A DNA stretch of 64,000 nt from Nocardia africana NBRC 100379 (GTDB taxonomy: Bacteria > Actinomycetota > Actinomycetes > Mycobacteriales > Mycobacteriaceae), in assembly GCF_001612635.1 (NCBI RefSeq), contig NZ_BDAV01000016.1, positions 30,591 through 94,590 on the forward strand, given 5' to 3'. The translations under genes and the position numbers were made by a program. How positions within the stretch are numbered: the first letter of the stretch is position 1; each line of letters starts with the position of its first letter. The notes under the pieces are model-generated. The model made no database searches. It had not been told where the DNA came from and was given only the letters and a program-made list of their open reading frames with translations. This document shows, piece after piece, positions 32,785 to 40,787 of this stretch.

Positions 32785-35541
32785 TCAGAACAATTGATCC
32801 GCAATGGTTTTCAGCTCGCCGCGCGAGGTCACTCCCAGCTTCGGGTACGCCTTGTAGAGGTGGTAGCCGACGGTGCGGTGACTGAGGAACAACTGGGCGG
32901 CGATATCGCGATTGGACAAGCCCTGGGCGGCGAGACGAGCGATCTGCAACTCCTGCGGGGTGAGACCCGTCATCGCGGGCGCGTGCGAATCCGATGGTGT
33001 GCCGGCCCCACCCGGTGCGGCGCCGGTCGCGACGAGTTCGGTGCGGGCGCGTTCGGCCCAGGGGCGCATGCCGATTCGCTCGAACATGTCCAGCGCCTCG
33101 GCCAGCACCGTTCGCGCCTCGCTCTTACGGCGGGCCCGGCGCAACCATTCGCCGTAGAGCTGCGCGGTGCGGGCGTATTCGACCGGACGTGCCTCGCGGT
33201 CGTGCAGATCCAGCGCCCGCGTGTAGTGGGTCTCGGCGCGGTCGTCGTCGGACAGCAGTGCGCGGCAACGCAAGACGAGCGCCTCCGCCCACGGCTGCCG
33301 CACCGCCGTGGCCCAGTCGGCGAGCCGATCGGCGTGGGTTTCGGCTCGGTCGGCGGCGCCGACCCGCACCGCGGCCTCGACCAGGTCGGGGATCGACCGC
33401 ATCGCGCACAGGTGATGGCGCAGCGGGTCCCGGGTCAGTCGCTCGAAGCGCGACAGCGCCGATTCGGCCCGGCCCGCACCGAGTTCGAGCAACCCCAGCG
33501 ACCAATGGGCCCACGCCGCACCGGGCGAGACGGAACCCGGTGTGCTGTCGGCGAGTCCGGCCTCGGCGTACTGCCGGCACCGCTGCTCGTCGCCCTCGGC
33601 GGCATGAATATGCGCAAGGACACTGCTGAGCTGGCTGACCCATTGGCGCTGGCCGAGATCTTCGGCCAGCCGCAGCGCCTCGGCTGCGGTGGTTCGCGCA
33701 TCGCGCAGACGGCCGGTGAAGATCTCCACTTCGGCGGCGAAGAACAAGGTGGTCGGCAGGCGGCCCGCGGCACCGGCGCTGCGATACTCCCGGGTCAGTG
33801 CGTCGGCCGGACCGTAGACGGCGGCATCCTGGCCGCTGGCCATCGCCACGCCGCACAGCATCAGCCGCACCTGATCCGGTACCGGTCCCCGCCGCTCGGA
33901 CTCTTCCAGGGTCCATGTCAATTCCGGCGGCGCGCCGGCGGTGTCGCGGCGATCCAGGACGCTCGCCATATAGGTCACGATCGGATGCAGTGGATCGGTG
34001 TCGGCCAGCGGCACCGCGGTCAACTGCGCCACGCAGTCGCGGACATGCTGTTCGCCCAGGTACCAGCCGGTGTGCAGGGCCTGGACGAGCATGGTCGCCG
34101 CCAGCGTGGGATCGCGGTCGGCGACCTGCCCGGCGCCGTCGCGCAGCAGCGCGTCCGCCTCCGCGAAACGGCCCTGCCAGAAGTGGGCGAGCCCTTCGAC
34201 ATGCGCGAGGCGAGCCCGCAATTCCGTTGTCGCACCGGACCTTCCGGCAGCACGGCGGGCGAGCCCCGCGGCGCGCTCCAGATCGCCCGCGTTCAGGGCG
34301 GATTGGGCGGCCAGCGCCTCGCGGTGCGCGCGCAGGCCGAGGTCGGCGGTGAGCCGGGCGGCGCGTTCGTAGGCCGCGGCGGCCGCCTCGTGGCCACTGC
34401 GGGCGAGCGCACGCGCGGCCGTATCCTCCAGGGCCGCGGCGACTTCCGCATCCGGCCCGGTGGCCGCGGCGGCCGCGTGCCAGGCGCGGCGGTCGGCGTC
34501 GGCGGGACCGTCGAGCGCGGCCGCCAGCGCACGGTGCGCGGCCACTCGCTGTCCCAGCGGAGCTCGCTGGTACACGGCGGCCCGGATCAGCGGATGGCGG
34601 AAGGCGATCGTCTCCGCCGTCTCGCCGCGCACCAGCAGTCCTGCCTCCTCGGCCGGGGCCAGATCGTCGATTCCGGCGCCGACGGCCGCCGCGGCCCGCA
34701 ACACCGCCGACAATTCGCCGGACTCCTCGGCCGCGACGATCAGCAGCACGTCCTGCGTCGACTTCGGCATCCGGCTGACCTGGCCGTGGAAGGCCAGCTG
34801 CAGCCGATCGGTCAACGCCAGCGCACCGGGATGGGCCGCCCCGCGACCTTCGTCGCGGGTGGCGTCGGCCAATTCGAGCAACGCCAGCGGATTGCCCTGC
34901 GCCTCGGCCAGGACCTGCCGGCGTACCCCGGCGGGCAGTTCGCGACGGTCGAGCAGCGCGGCCGCGGCGTCGGGGTCGAGCCCGGCGATGCGGCGTTCGG
35001 GCAGATCGGCGGCGCGGGCGAACGCGGCACCGTCGCGGGCGGCGAGGATGATCACGATCCCTTCGGCGTACAGCCGCCGGGCGGCGAACAGGATCGTGTC
35101 CAGCGAGGCCCGGTCGAGCCATTGCGCGTCGTCGATCAGACAGACCAGCCCGGTATCGCCGGCGTATTCGGTGAGCAGCGACAACACCGCCAATCCGACC
35201 AGCATCGCATCGCCGCCGGGATCGTCGCCGAGTCGCAGGGCCGCCTCCAGCGCCGCCCGCTGGCGCACCGGCAGGGCAGGCAGATGCGCGACCGCGGGCC
35301 GCAGCAGCAACTGCAAGCCGGCGAACGGAAGTTCGGCCTCGATTTCCACTCCCGCGCCGCGCAGCACCCGCAGGTCGCCGCCGAGGTCGGCGGCGTGGTC
35401 GGCGGCGTGGTCGAGCAGGGCGGTCTTACCGATTCCGGGTTCGCCGCGCAGCACCAGCCAGCCACTCTCCCCCGCGCGGGCCCGGTCCAGCAGGGCGGCG
35501 ATCGCCGCGGTATCGGCCGCGCGCCCGTACAGCTCAGCCAT
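32785..35541 (-). CDS. LuxR family regulator with AAA/STAND ATPase domain (LAL type)
   Basis: 918 aa. N-terminal ATPase: Walker A GEPGIGKTALLDHAA, Walker B region LVCLIDDAQWLD. The middle ~600 residues are helical repeats (TPR-like, TADLGLRAHREALAAQSAL etc.). C-terminal LuxR HTH: LTPQELQIARLAAQGLSNRDIAAQLFLSHRTVGYHLYKAYPKLGV. LAL proteins activate operons in response to ligands, often MalT-like. It is convergent with the SnoaL-hydrolase-MFS genes, which may be its targets; no binding site was identified. Confidence 0.88.
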   Translation of the reverse strand: MAELYGRAADTAAIAALLDRARAGESGWLVLRGEPGIGKTALLDHAADHAADLGGDLRVLRGAGVEIEAELPFAGLQLLLRPAVAHLPALPVRQRAALEAALRLGDDPGGDAMLVGLAVLSLLTEYAGDTGLVCLIDDAQWLDRASLDTILFAARRLYAEGIVIILAARDGAAFARAADLPERRIAGLDPDAAAALLDRRELPAGVRRQVLAEAQGNPLALLELADATRDEGRGAAHPGALALTDRLQLAFHGQVSRMPKSTQDVLLIVAAEESGELSAVLRAAAAVGAGIDDLAPAEEAGLLVRGETAETIAFRHPLIRAAVYQRAPLGQRVAAHRALAAALDGPADADRRAWHAAAAATGPDAEVAAALEDTAARALARSGHEAAAAAYERAARLTADLGLRAHREALAAQSALNAGDLERAAGLARRAAGRSGATTELRARLAHVEGLAHFWQGRFAEADALLRDGAGQVADRDPTLAATMLVQALHTGWYLGEQHVRDCVAQLTAVPLADTDPLHPIVTYMASVLDRRDTAGAPPELTWTLEESERRGPVPDQVRLMLCGVAMASGQDAAVYGPADALTREYRSAGAAGRLPTTLFFAAEVEIFTGRLRDARTTAAEALRLAEDLGQRQWVSQLSSVLAHIHAAEGDEQRCRQYAEAGLADSTPGSVSPGAAWAHWSLGLLELGAGRAESALSRFERLTRDPLRHHLCAMRSIPDLVEAAVRVGAADRAETHADRLADWATAVRQPWAEALVLRCRALLSDDDRAETHYTRALDLHDREARPVEYARTAQLYGEWLRRARRKSEARTVLAEALDMFERIGMRPWAERARTELVATGAAPGGAGTPSDSHAPAMTGLTPQELQIARLAAQGLSNRDIAAQLFLSHRTVGYHLYKAYPKLGVTSRGELKTIADQLF

Positions 35542-35673
35542 GGGACCGCGGGGTGGCGGTCGCCACGAATCGGATCACGAACACCGAACCGATGATCGCA
35601 TACCGCGCACCGCCGGTATTCCCACGTGCGCGCCTCCCGCCGCCGCCACGGGTTCGACAGCAGAATGCAACCC

Positions 35674-36093
35674 ATGAGCGATTGGAATACCGCGATCATC
35701 GAGGAATTTCGAGCCAACGAGGGCCGCGTCGGCGGCGATTTCGAGGGCGCGCCGATGGTGCTGGTGCATCACCGCGGCCGCAAGTCCGGCCGCGAGCTGG
35801 TGACGCCGATGATGTATCTGGCCGACGACGAGAACCCCGACGCCATCTATGTTTTCGCGTCCAAGGCCGGGGCGCCGACCAATCCGGACTGGTACTACAA
35901 CCTGACGACCGCTGGCACGGCGGAGATCGAACGCGGCACCGACCGCTATCCCGTGTCGGTGACCGAGGTGACCGGTGAGCGCCGCGACCGGATCTTCGCC
36001 GAACAGGCCCGCCGCTATCCCGGATTCGCCGGCTATGCCCGCAAAACCGAAGGGATCCGCACCATTCCGGTGCTGGAACTGCGGCGCGCATAG
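35674..36093 (+). CDS. deazaflavin (F420)-dependent nitroreductase, Ddn family
   Basis: 139 aa. FRANEGRVGGDFEGAPMVLVHHRGRKSGRELVTPMMYLADD is the family core (split-barrel fold), followed by IYVFASKAGAPTNPDWYYNL and the C-terminal FAEQARRYPGFAGYARKTEGIRTIPVLELRR. Mycobacterial members reduce quinones or activate nitroimidazoles using F420H2. ATG 35674 is at the family start; the frame to 35626 is unsupported. Divergent from the LAL regulator. Confidence 0.88.
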   Translation: MSDWNTAIIEEFRANEGRVGGDFEGAPMVLVHHRGRKSGRELVTPMMYLADDENPDAIYVFASKAGAPTNPDWYYNLTTAGTAEIERGTDRYPVSVTEVTGERRDRIFAEQARRYPGFAGYARKTEGIRTIPVLELRRA

Positions 36094-36098
36094 CCTCT

Positions 36099-36143
36099 GC
36101 CCCGGTACTCGTCCACCACGGTGGCGGCGGACGAGTGCCGGGC
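36099..36143. terminator. hairpin between convergent Ddn and MFS genes
   Basis: A ~15-bp stem with one bulge and one wobble pairs 36099-36114 with 36129-36143, with an inner ACCAC/GTGG helix. It lies 6 bp past the Ddn stop and just beyond the MFS stop at 36152. Confidence 0.6.
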
Positions 36144-36151
36144 ATCGCAGG

Positions 36152-37426
36152 TCATGCCGATTCGCGAACCGACTCCACCGGAACCTCTTCTCCCCCAGCG
36201 GGTTGCGCGCGTGCGCTCCGCTCGAGCGCGGCCAGGGCGAACGCCGCGAGCGCCCCGATGGCGGCGAACCCGGCCCACACCACCGCGTCGAGTCCGGCCG
36301 ACCGAGCGGCGTCCAGCACCACGCCGGTGACGAGGTTGCCGGTCAGAATCCCGACCCCGACCACCGTGTTGTAGAACCCGTAGTGGGTGGCCACGAGCGC
36401 GCCGCCCGACAGCGAGACCACCGTATCCATTTCGAACGGGAAGACCGCCGCGGTACCGACCGCGAGGATCGCCGCCGACATCAGCAGCGCCGCAACGGCA
36501 GTCACCGTGCCGAACGGTCGCGGTCCCGGGACCAGCAGCAGCGGCAGGAAGGACGCCGCCAGCACACTCATGCCGACCACGAGACCGCGGCCGGTCCCCC
36601 ACCGGCGGCGAAACCATGCGGTGATGCGCAGCTGCCCGGCCACCGCGACCACCCCCGAGACCACGAACAACGCCGAGGTGAGCGCCTGCGCGTGGCCGGG
36701 GCTCAGATATTCCGCCTGCAAGGGCAGTGCCAGATAGACCTGGAACGACAGCACGTACGAACCGATCATCGCGACGGCGAAGGCCAGGAATCGCCGGTTG
36801 GCGAGTACGGTCCGCCAATCCTGGAGCACCGTCGTGCGCATCGCGGGATCGCCCGCCCGCCGGGGCGGCAGGGCGAACAGTTGCGCGAGCGTCAGCACCG
36901 CGAAGACCACGGCGGCGGCCGCGGCGGTCACCCGGAAGTCGGTCACCAGCAGGGCGAGTCCGGCCAGCGGCCCGACGAGGATACCGGCCTGATAGAAGAT
37001 GTTGAAGACCGCGAACGCCTCGACCCGGCGCTCACCGGTCTCCGCGGCCAGGTACGCGCGCACCGCCGGATTGAACAGCGCACCCGCGAAACCCGTTGCG
37101 GCCGAGGCGATCAGCAGCATCGGCAGCGAGGTGGCGAAGATCAGCAGCGTGAATCCCGCGGTGCGCAGCAGACAGCCCGCCACGATGAGCGGTTTGTAGC
37201 CGAGCCGGTCGGCGAGCGTGCCTCCCACGAGGAACATGCCCTGCTGGGAGAAGTTGCGCACGCCCAGCACCAGCCCGACCGCCCACGCCGCCAAACCGAT
37301 CGGGCCGGCGAGATATCCGGCCAGATACGGCATGAGCATGTAGAAGCCCAGGTTGATGCCGAACTGATTGATCATCAGCAGCCGGGCCGCCGGGTCGAAG
37401 CTACGAAATCGGGCGAGGACACTCAT
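36152..37426 (-). CDS. MFS transporter coupled to the cysteine synthase-like gene
   Basis: 424 aa with about 12 helices. N-terminus FDPAARLLMINQFGINLGFYMLMPYLAGYLAG; MFS motif A GGTLADRLGYKPLIVAG; mid-protein cytoplasmic loop FALPPRRAGDPAM. Resembles YttB/MdtH-like single-substrate exporters of 12 helices. ATG overlaps the stop of the PLP enzyme gene (ATGA), so the two are translated together; it is probably the exporter of that enzyme's product. Substrate unknown. Confidence 0.85.
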   Translation of the reverse strand: MSVLARFRSFDPAARLLMINQFGINLGFYMLMPYLAGYLAGPIGLAAWAVGLVLGVRNFSQQGMFLVGGTLADRLGYKPLIVAGCLLRTAGFTLLIFATSLPMLLIASAATGFAGALFNPAVRAYLAAETGERRVEAFAVFNIFYQAGILVGPLAGLALLVTDFRVTAAAAAVVFAVLTLAQLFALPPRRAGDPAMRTTVLQDWRTVLANRRFLAFAVAMIGSYVLSFQVYLALPLQAEYLSPGHAQALTSALFVVSGVVAVAGQLRITAWFRRRWGTGRGLVVGMSVLAASFLPLLLVPGPRPFGTVTAVAALLMSAAILAVGTAAVFPFEMDTVVSLSGGALVATHYGFYNTVVGVGILTGNLVTGVVLDAARSAGLDAVVWAGFAAIGALAAFALAALERSARAQPAGGEEVPVESVRESA

Positions 37427-38532
37427 GCGGCGGGCTCCGGGTCGAGGATGCGGGGGTCGACGACGGTGGTGCAGCGCGTCCACGAGGTCACGACTCGCTC
37501 GGCAGGATGGCCGATCGTGTCGGGTTCGACCGGTGGATCGGCATCGAGCAGACCGTGTTCGTCGCAGTAGGCGTCGTTGTAGACGGTGTCGGCGTAGCGG
37601 TGCGGTCCGTCGGGAAAGACGGCGGCGATCCGGGTGCCGGTGTCGTGCACGCGCGCGGCCCAGCCCGCCACCAGAGCCACCGCGCCGACACTCCAGCCGC
37701 CGCTGGCGTGGTGGGTGGCGGCCAGCGTCCGGCAGGCCCACACCGCCTCCGCCGGTGCGACCCAATGGATTTCGTCGAAGGCGGCGTAGTCGACGTTGCG
37801 GGGGTGGATGCTCGAGCCCAGCCCACGCATGAGTCGCGGCCCGGCCGGTTGGCCGAAGATCGTCGAGGACACGGTATCGACGCCGATGAGCCGCAGCCGC
37901 GGATTGTTGCGGCGCAGCACCCGGGCCACGCCCGCGGAATGTCCACCGGTCCCGACCGCGCAGACCAGGACGTCGACGCGGCCCAATTGCTGCAGCATCT
38001 CCAGTGCCAGCGATTCGTAGCCGTCCACATTGTCGGGATTGCTGTATTGATCGGGGCTCCAGGCCTCCGGTTCGGCGGCCAGGAGTGCCGCGACCCGGTC
38101 GCGGCGCGCCTGTTGCCAGCCGCCGGCCGGATGCGGTTCGGTGACCTTCTCCACCCGTGCGCCGTAGGCCCGCAGCAGTTGCACCACCATCGGTTCCATG
38201 CCCGGGTCGGTGACCACGGTCACCGGATGCGCGTACACCATCCCCGCCAGCGCGAGGCCCAAACCCAAGGTGCCACTGGATGATTCGACGATGCGCGCAC
38301 CCGGGCGCAGATCGCCGCGCTGTTCGGCGCGACGCACCATGTGCAGTGCCGGGCGGTCTTTCATACCGCCCGGGTTGGCCCCTTCGAGTTTGGCCCAGAA
38401 GCCGCGGCCGCGGCCGCTGAGCGGTTCGCCGATCCACAGCACCGGCGTGTTGCCCACCAGCCCGCGCGGGCGCTGCGCCGGCATCGGCGCTGCCGGGATC
38501 GGCTGCGGGTGGTCGAGCACGATGTCGTCCAT
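37423..38532 (-). CDS. PLP-dependent cysteine synthase / cystathionine beta-synthase family enzyme
   Basis: 369 aa. The family order is clear: NTPVLWIGEPL, PLP-lysine in EGANPGGMKDRPALHMV, VESSSGTLGLGLALAG (substrate loop), CAVGTGGHSAGVARVL (PLP phosphate loop), and a Ser/Thr-type C-terminal VFPDGPHRYADTVYND. It is ~50 aa longer than CysK. Not an ordinary assimilatory cysteine synthase: it is coupled to an MFS exporter, as in operons making a non-protein amino acid (for example SbnA-type diaminopropionate synthesis). The product is unknown. Confidence 0.85.
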   Translation of the reverse strand: MDDIVLDHPQPIPAAPMPAQRPRGLVGNTPVLWIGEPLSGRGRGFWAKLEGANPGGMKDRPALHMVRRAEQRGDLRPGARIVESSSGTLGLGLALAGMVYAHPVTVVTDPGMEPMVVQLLRAYGARVEKVTEPHPAGGWQQARRDRVAALLAAEPEAWSPDQYSNPDNVDGYESLALEMLQQLGRVDVLVCAVGTGGHSAGVARVLRRNNPRLRLIGVDTVSSTIFGQPAGPRLMRGLGSSIHPRNVDYAAFDEIHWVAPAEAVWACRTLAATHHASGGWSVGAVALVAGWAARVHDTGTRIAAVFPDGPHRYADTVYNDAYCDEHGLLDADPPVEPDTIGHPAERVVTSWTRCTTVVDPRILDPEPAA

Positions 38533-38629
38533 GACTGTCGCTTTCGGTATCTCCGCCCGGAGCGGGCGGTACGGATGCGGGCAGCGGACACCGGCCGCCG
38601 GCAGGGGCCGACGGCCTGTCGCTGACCGA

Positions 38630-39025
38630 TCAGCGGCGGGCGATACCGAAATACGTCAGAATGTCGCGACCGGTTCGTGAGGGCGGGCCGGGCGGCCCGC
38701 GCACGGTGGGCGCGAGAAAGTGCCACGACGCGGCGGTCACCGTCTCTCCGGTGGCCCATACGTGGCCCGGTGGCCAGAGTTTCGCGGGATCGGCCGGGAG
38801 CATCGAGTCCAGCACGACGTGTCTGTCGTGCGCACAGCAGTCGTCCCATACGGGCAGATGGGAACCGAGGTGGACGAGTGCCGGTGTCGCGGCTGCCGAC
38901 GAGGCGGTGGCAGCCGAGATCTCCGCGTCGGCGACCGTGCAATCGGTATGCAGCGCAACAAGAGTGAGCAAGAAGGCGAAGATCATGGCCGCGGCGCCAC
39001 GTCGCGGCCGTAGTACGGAGCTCAC
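38630..39025 (-). CDS. LpqS-like copper-responsive envelope protein
   Basis: 131 aa from GTG 39025. One N-terminal hydrophobic segment (AAAMIFAFLLTLVALH), then a soluble part with metal-ligand candidates Cys48-type residues: DCT, DDCCAHDRHVVLD, and His residues HLGSH, ASWHF. The end, RGPPGPPSRTGRDILTYFGIARR, closely resembles the end of Mycobacterium tuberculosis LpqS (…GPP…RTGQDLLTRFCLARR) as I recall it; LpqS belongs to the RicR copper regulon. No canonical lipobox is seen. Start is uncertain (GTG 39100 or ATG 38986 possible). A TACCC-N5-GGGTA box lies upstream. Confidence 0.6.
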   Translation of the reverse strand: MSSVLRPRRGAAAMIFAFLLTLVALHTDCTVADAEISAATASSAAATPALVHLGSHLPVWDDCCAHDRHVVLDSMLPADPAKLWPPGHVWATGETVTAASWHFLAPTVRGPPGPPSRTGRDILTYFGIARR

Positions 39026-39222
39026 CGCATCCGCACCCGCCGCTCGCAAGGCTGGGGTGGCGAACAGGTACGTCGCACGGAGCTGAGCCGGGACCGACAC
39101 CGATCCACCACGCCGGCCTCCTCACCACGAGCGCCTCTGTCGCACAACACCTTCGCACGATGTTGCCGAGTATCGAACCGAGCGTCGCCCCACCGGTGGG
39201 GAACGCGACCAGGCTCGATAAC

Positions 39223-39252
39223 ATCTACTACATACGTACGTAACTAGTAGAT
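39223..39252. promoter_or_regulatory. concentric 30-bp palindrome
   Basis: ATCTACTA (39223-39230) mirrors TAGTAGAT (39245-39252), and the shared centre is TACGTACGTA (39233-39242); 26 of 30 positions are symmetric about 39237.5. AT-rich in a GC-rich genome, and lies between the copper box and the LpqS-like gene. Looks like a binding site for a dimeric or tetrameric regulator; the regulator is unknown. Confidence 0.6.
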
Positions 39253-39302
39253 CATAACCGTCGTGGAGCCGGGCGCCACTACCGAAGCGGCACCTCGCAA
39301 TA

Positions 39303-39317
39303 TACCCCTAGGGGGTA
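39303..39317. promoter_or_regulatory. RicR/CsoR-type copper box
   Basis: TACCC-CTAGG-GGGTA matches exactly the TACCC-N5-GGGTA palindrome reported upstream of RicR-regulated genes in M. tuberculosis. The only nearby gene it could serve on the minus strand is the LpqS-like one, whose start is ~280 bp away, a long distance. Confidence 0.6.
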
Positions 39318-39345
39318 GAAATACCAACCGCCGGAAAGCGGACTC

Positions 39346-39954
39346 TCACTCCGCCTCGTCGCGCGCCTTCTCGGAAAGTCTGGAACCGAGTGTTTTCAAA
39401 CCGGCCCGGATGCGGGCCTTCGCCGTGGGCAGCGGAATACCCAGATCCTGCGCCACCTCCGGATAGGTGCGGCCCCCGTAGAAGGCCAGCAGGATCGCCT
39501 CCCGCTGCCGATGCCCCAGCCGGTGCACCTCCCCCGCGACCGACCGCTCGTCCAGCCGCTGCGTCACCTCGTCGAACACCACATCACATTCGGGCTGATA
39601 TTGCCCGCGACCGAACGCGCGCTCCCGGTCCGCCAGCGATTGCTCCGAACGCACCCGGTCGACGGCACGCCGGTGCGCGAACATCATCAGCCAGGCCATC
39701 GGACTGGCCCGCCCGGCGTCGTATTCGCCGGCCGCGGACCACGCCTGCAGATAGACCTCCTGGCTCACTTCCTGAGCCAATCCGGGGCTACGCAGGATAG
39801 CGGTCAACCGTGCCATCAGGCGGGCGTTGGTGCTGCGATAGAAGGCGGCGAAGGATTCGGCGTCCCCCGCCGCGGACTTGTGCAGCAAGGTTGCCAGCTC
39901 CGCCGCTGTGATGGTGGTCGAACTGCTCTGACGGTAACGCTGATCGATGTCCAT
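39346..39954 (-). CDS. sigK: ECF RNA polymerase sigma factor, SigK-like
   Basis: 202 aa. Sigma-2 region: AAGDAESFAAFYRSTNARLMARLTAILRSPGLAQEVSQEVYLQAWSAAGEYDAGRASPMAWLMMFAHRRAVDRVRSEQS; Sigma-4 region: HRLGHRQREAILLAFYGGRTYPEVAQDLGIPLPTAKARIRAGLKTL. This arrangement and the FAHRRAVDRVRSEQ stretch match SigK. SigK is normally kept inactive by membrane anti-sigma RskA, whose gene usually follows; none is adjacent here. Its promoter region (~440 bp) shows no gene. Confidence 0.82.
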   Translation of the reverse strand: MDIDQRYRQSSSTTITAAELATLLHKSAAGDAESFAAFYRSTNARLMARLTAILRSPGLAQEVSQEVYLQAWSAAGEYDAGRASPMAWLMMFAHRRAVDRVRSEQSLADRERAFGRGQYQPECDVVFDEVTQRLDERSVAGEVHRLGHRQREAILLAFYGGRTYPEVAQDLGIPLPTAKARIRAGLKTLGSRLSEKARDEAE

Positions 39955-40341
39955 CGCACACCGTTTCGTCTCGCGGGATAGTCGTTACCTGCGGTAAAAA
40001 TATCCGGCTTCGTTGCCGAACCGCCTGTTCAATCCTTGCGCCGCCGAGCGCCGATGCTCGCGGCCGAACGCGTGGTACCCGATCCGAACCGCTGGAACCG
40101 GCCGATTGGTGTCGTCGTATTCAACGACATATCTAGCATCGGGAGCCGGGTGCCAGATGTTAACCACAAAAATGGAACAATCTCGAGAACGTCGGAATTC
40201 CGCGATCGAAGCCACCGCTGAGACCAAAATTCTCCACGGCCTTCCGGTCACCGCCCCGGCGCCTCCGCACGCACGAATCCGAACCCGAACGTTGTCACAC
40301 AAGGCCCCGCGAAGCGCTGCGCAAACCTCCCCCCGACAGCC
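39955..40341. other. 387-bp intergenic region upstream of sigK
   Basis: No protein-coding evidence on either strand and a lower GC content than the surroundings. Presumably contains the sigK promoter near 39960-40010; I recognise no specific sigma consensus. Confidence 0.35.
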
Positions 40342-40372
40342 GCGTAGGCCGGATCAATGATCCGGCCTACGC
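40342..40372 (-). terminator. strong hairpin terminator downstream of the KGG gene
   Basis: GCGTAGGCCGGATCA and TGATCCGGCCTACGC are fully complementary (40342-40356 with 40358-40372), a ~13-15-bp stem with a tiny central loop. It lies 23 bp beyond the stop of the KGG-repeat gene. Confidence 0.7.
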
Positions 40373-40395
40373 TGTCGAGTCCGTGGCGATTCGGG

Positions 40396-40596
40396 TCAGC
40401 GACCGCCGTGGCTGTGCTGACCACCGGCCTGCTTGGCCTCGGTCGGCTGCGCCTGGGCACCCTTGCGCCCGGCTTCGTGCGGATCGGCGGCATTGCGCTG
40501 GCCGAAGCTACCCGTGCTGGCCTGTCCGCCGCGACGAGCCTGTTCCTCGGTGTCGCTGCGGTTGCCGAACTGTCCGGGATTCTTCTGGTCGGCCAT
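40396..40596 (-). CDS. KGG/GsiB-type stress protein
   Basis: 66 aa, hydrophilic, with two KGG-type repeats (QFGNRSDTEEQARRGGQAS and RNAADPHEAGRKGAQAQ) and a His-rich end. Such intrinsically disordered proteins (B. subtilis GsiB relatives) are induced by general stress and desiccation. AAGGAGGT lies 6 nt before the ATG. Often under SigB/SigF-type control, but no promoter was identified here. Confidence 0.8.
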   Translation of the reverse strand: MADQKNPGQFGNRSDTEEQARRGGQASTGSFGQRNAADPHEAGRKGAQAQPTEAKQAGGQHSHGGR

Positions 40597-40787
40597 TGCG
40601 GACCTCCTTCGCAGTAGGGACTTCTCTCGATCGCGACCGGCGTACTGCCCGGCCACATCAGAGGCACTACCCGGGCCTCCCGGAGCTATGCACCGGCAAA
40701 GCGACCGATTGCGAAAACACTGGTCGAGAGCGGAAATTCTTGCGGCACCGGGCAATTCGGGCGCGGTGGCCCAGCCCCGCGCGCTGA

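Noticed and set aside
32563..35595. Very long plus-strand open frame across the LAL regulator
   Set aside because: Shadow of the 918-aa minus-strand gene, with no conserved protein content.
39100..39224. Cys-rich minus-strand frame in the LpqS leader (RRCCATEAL...), possible metallothionein-like or leader peptide
   Set aside because: Frame continues as noise and no MymT-like pattern is seen; kept only as a hint of a long leader.
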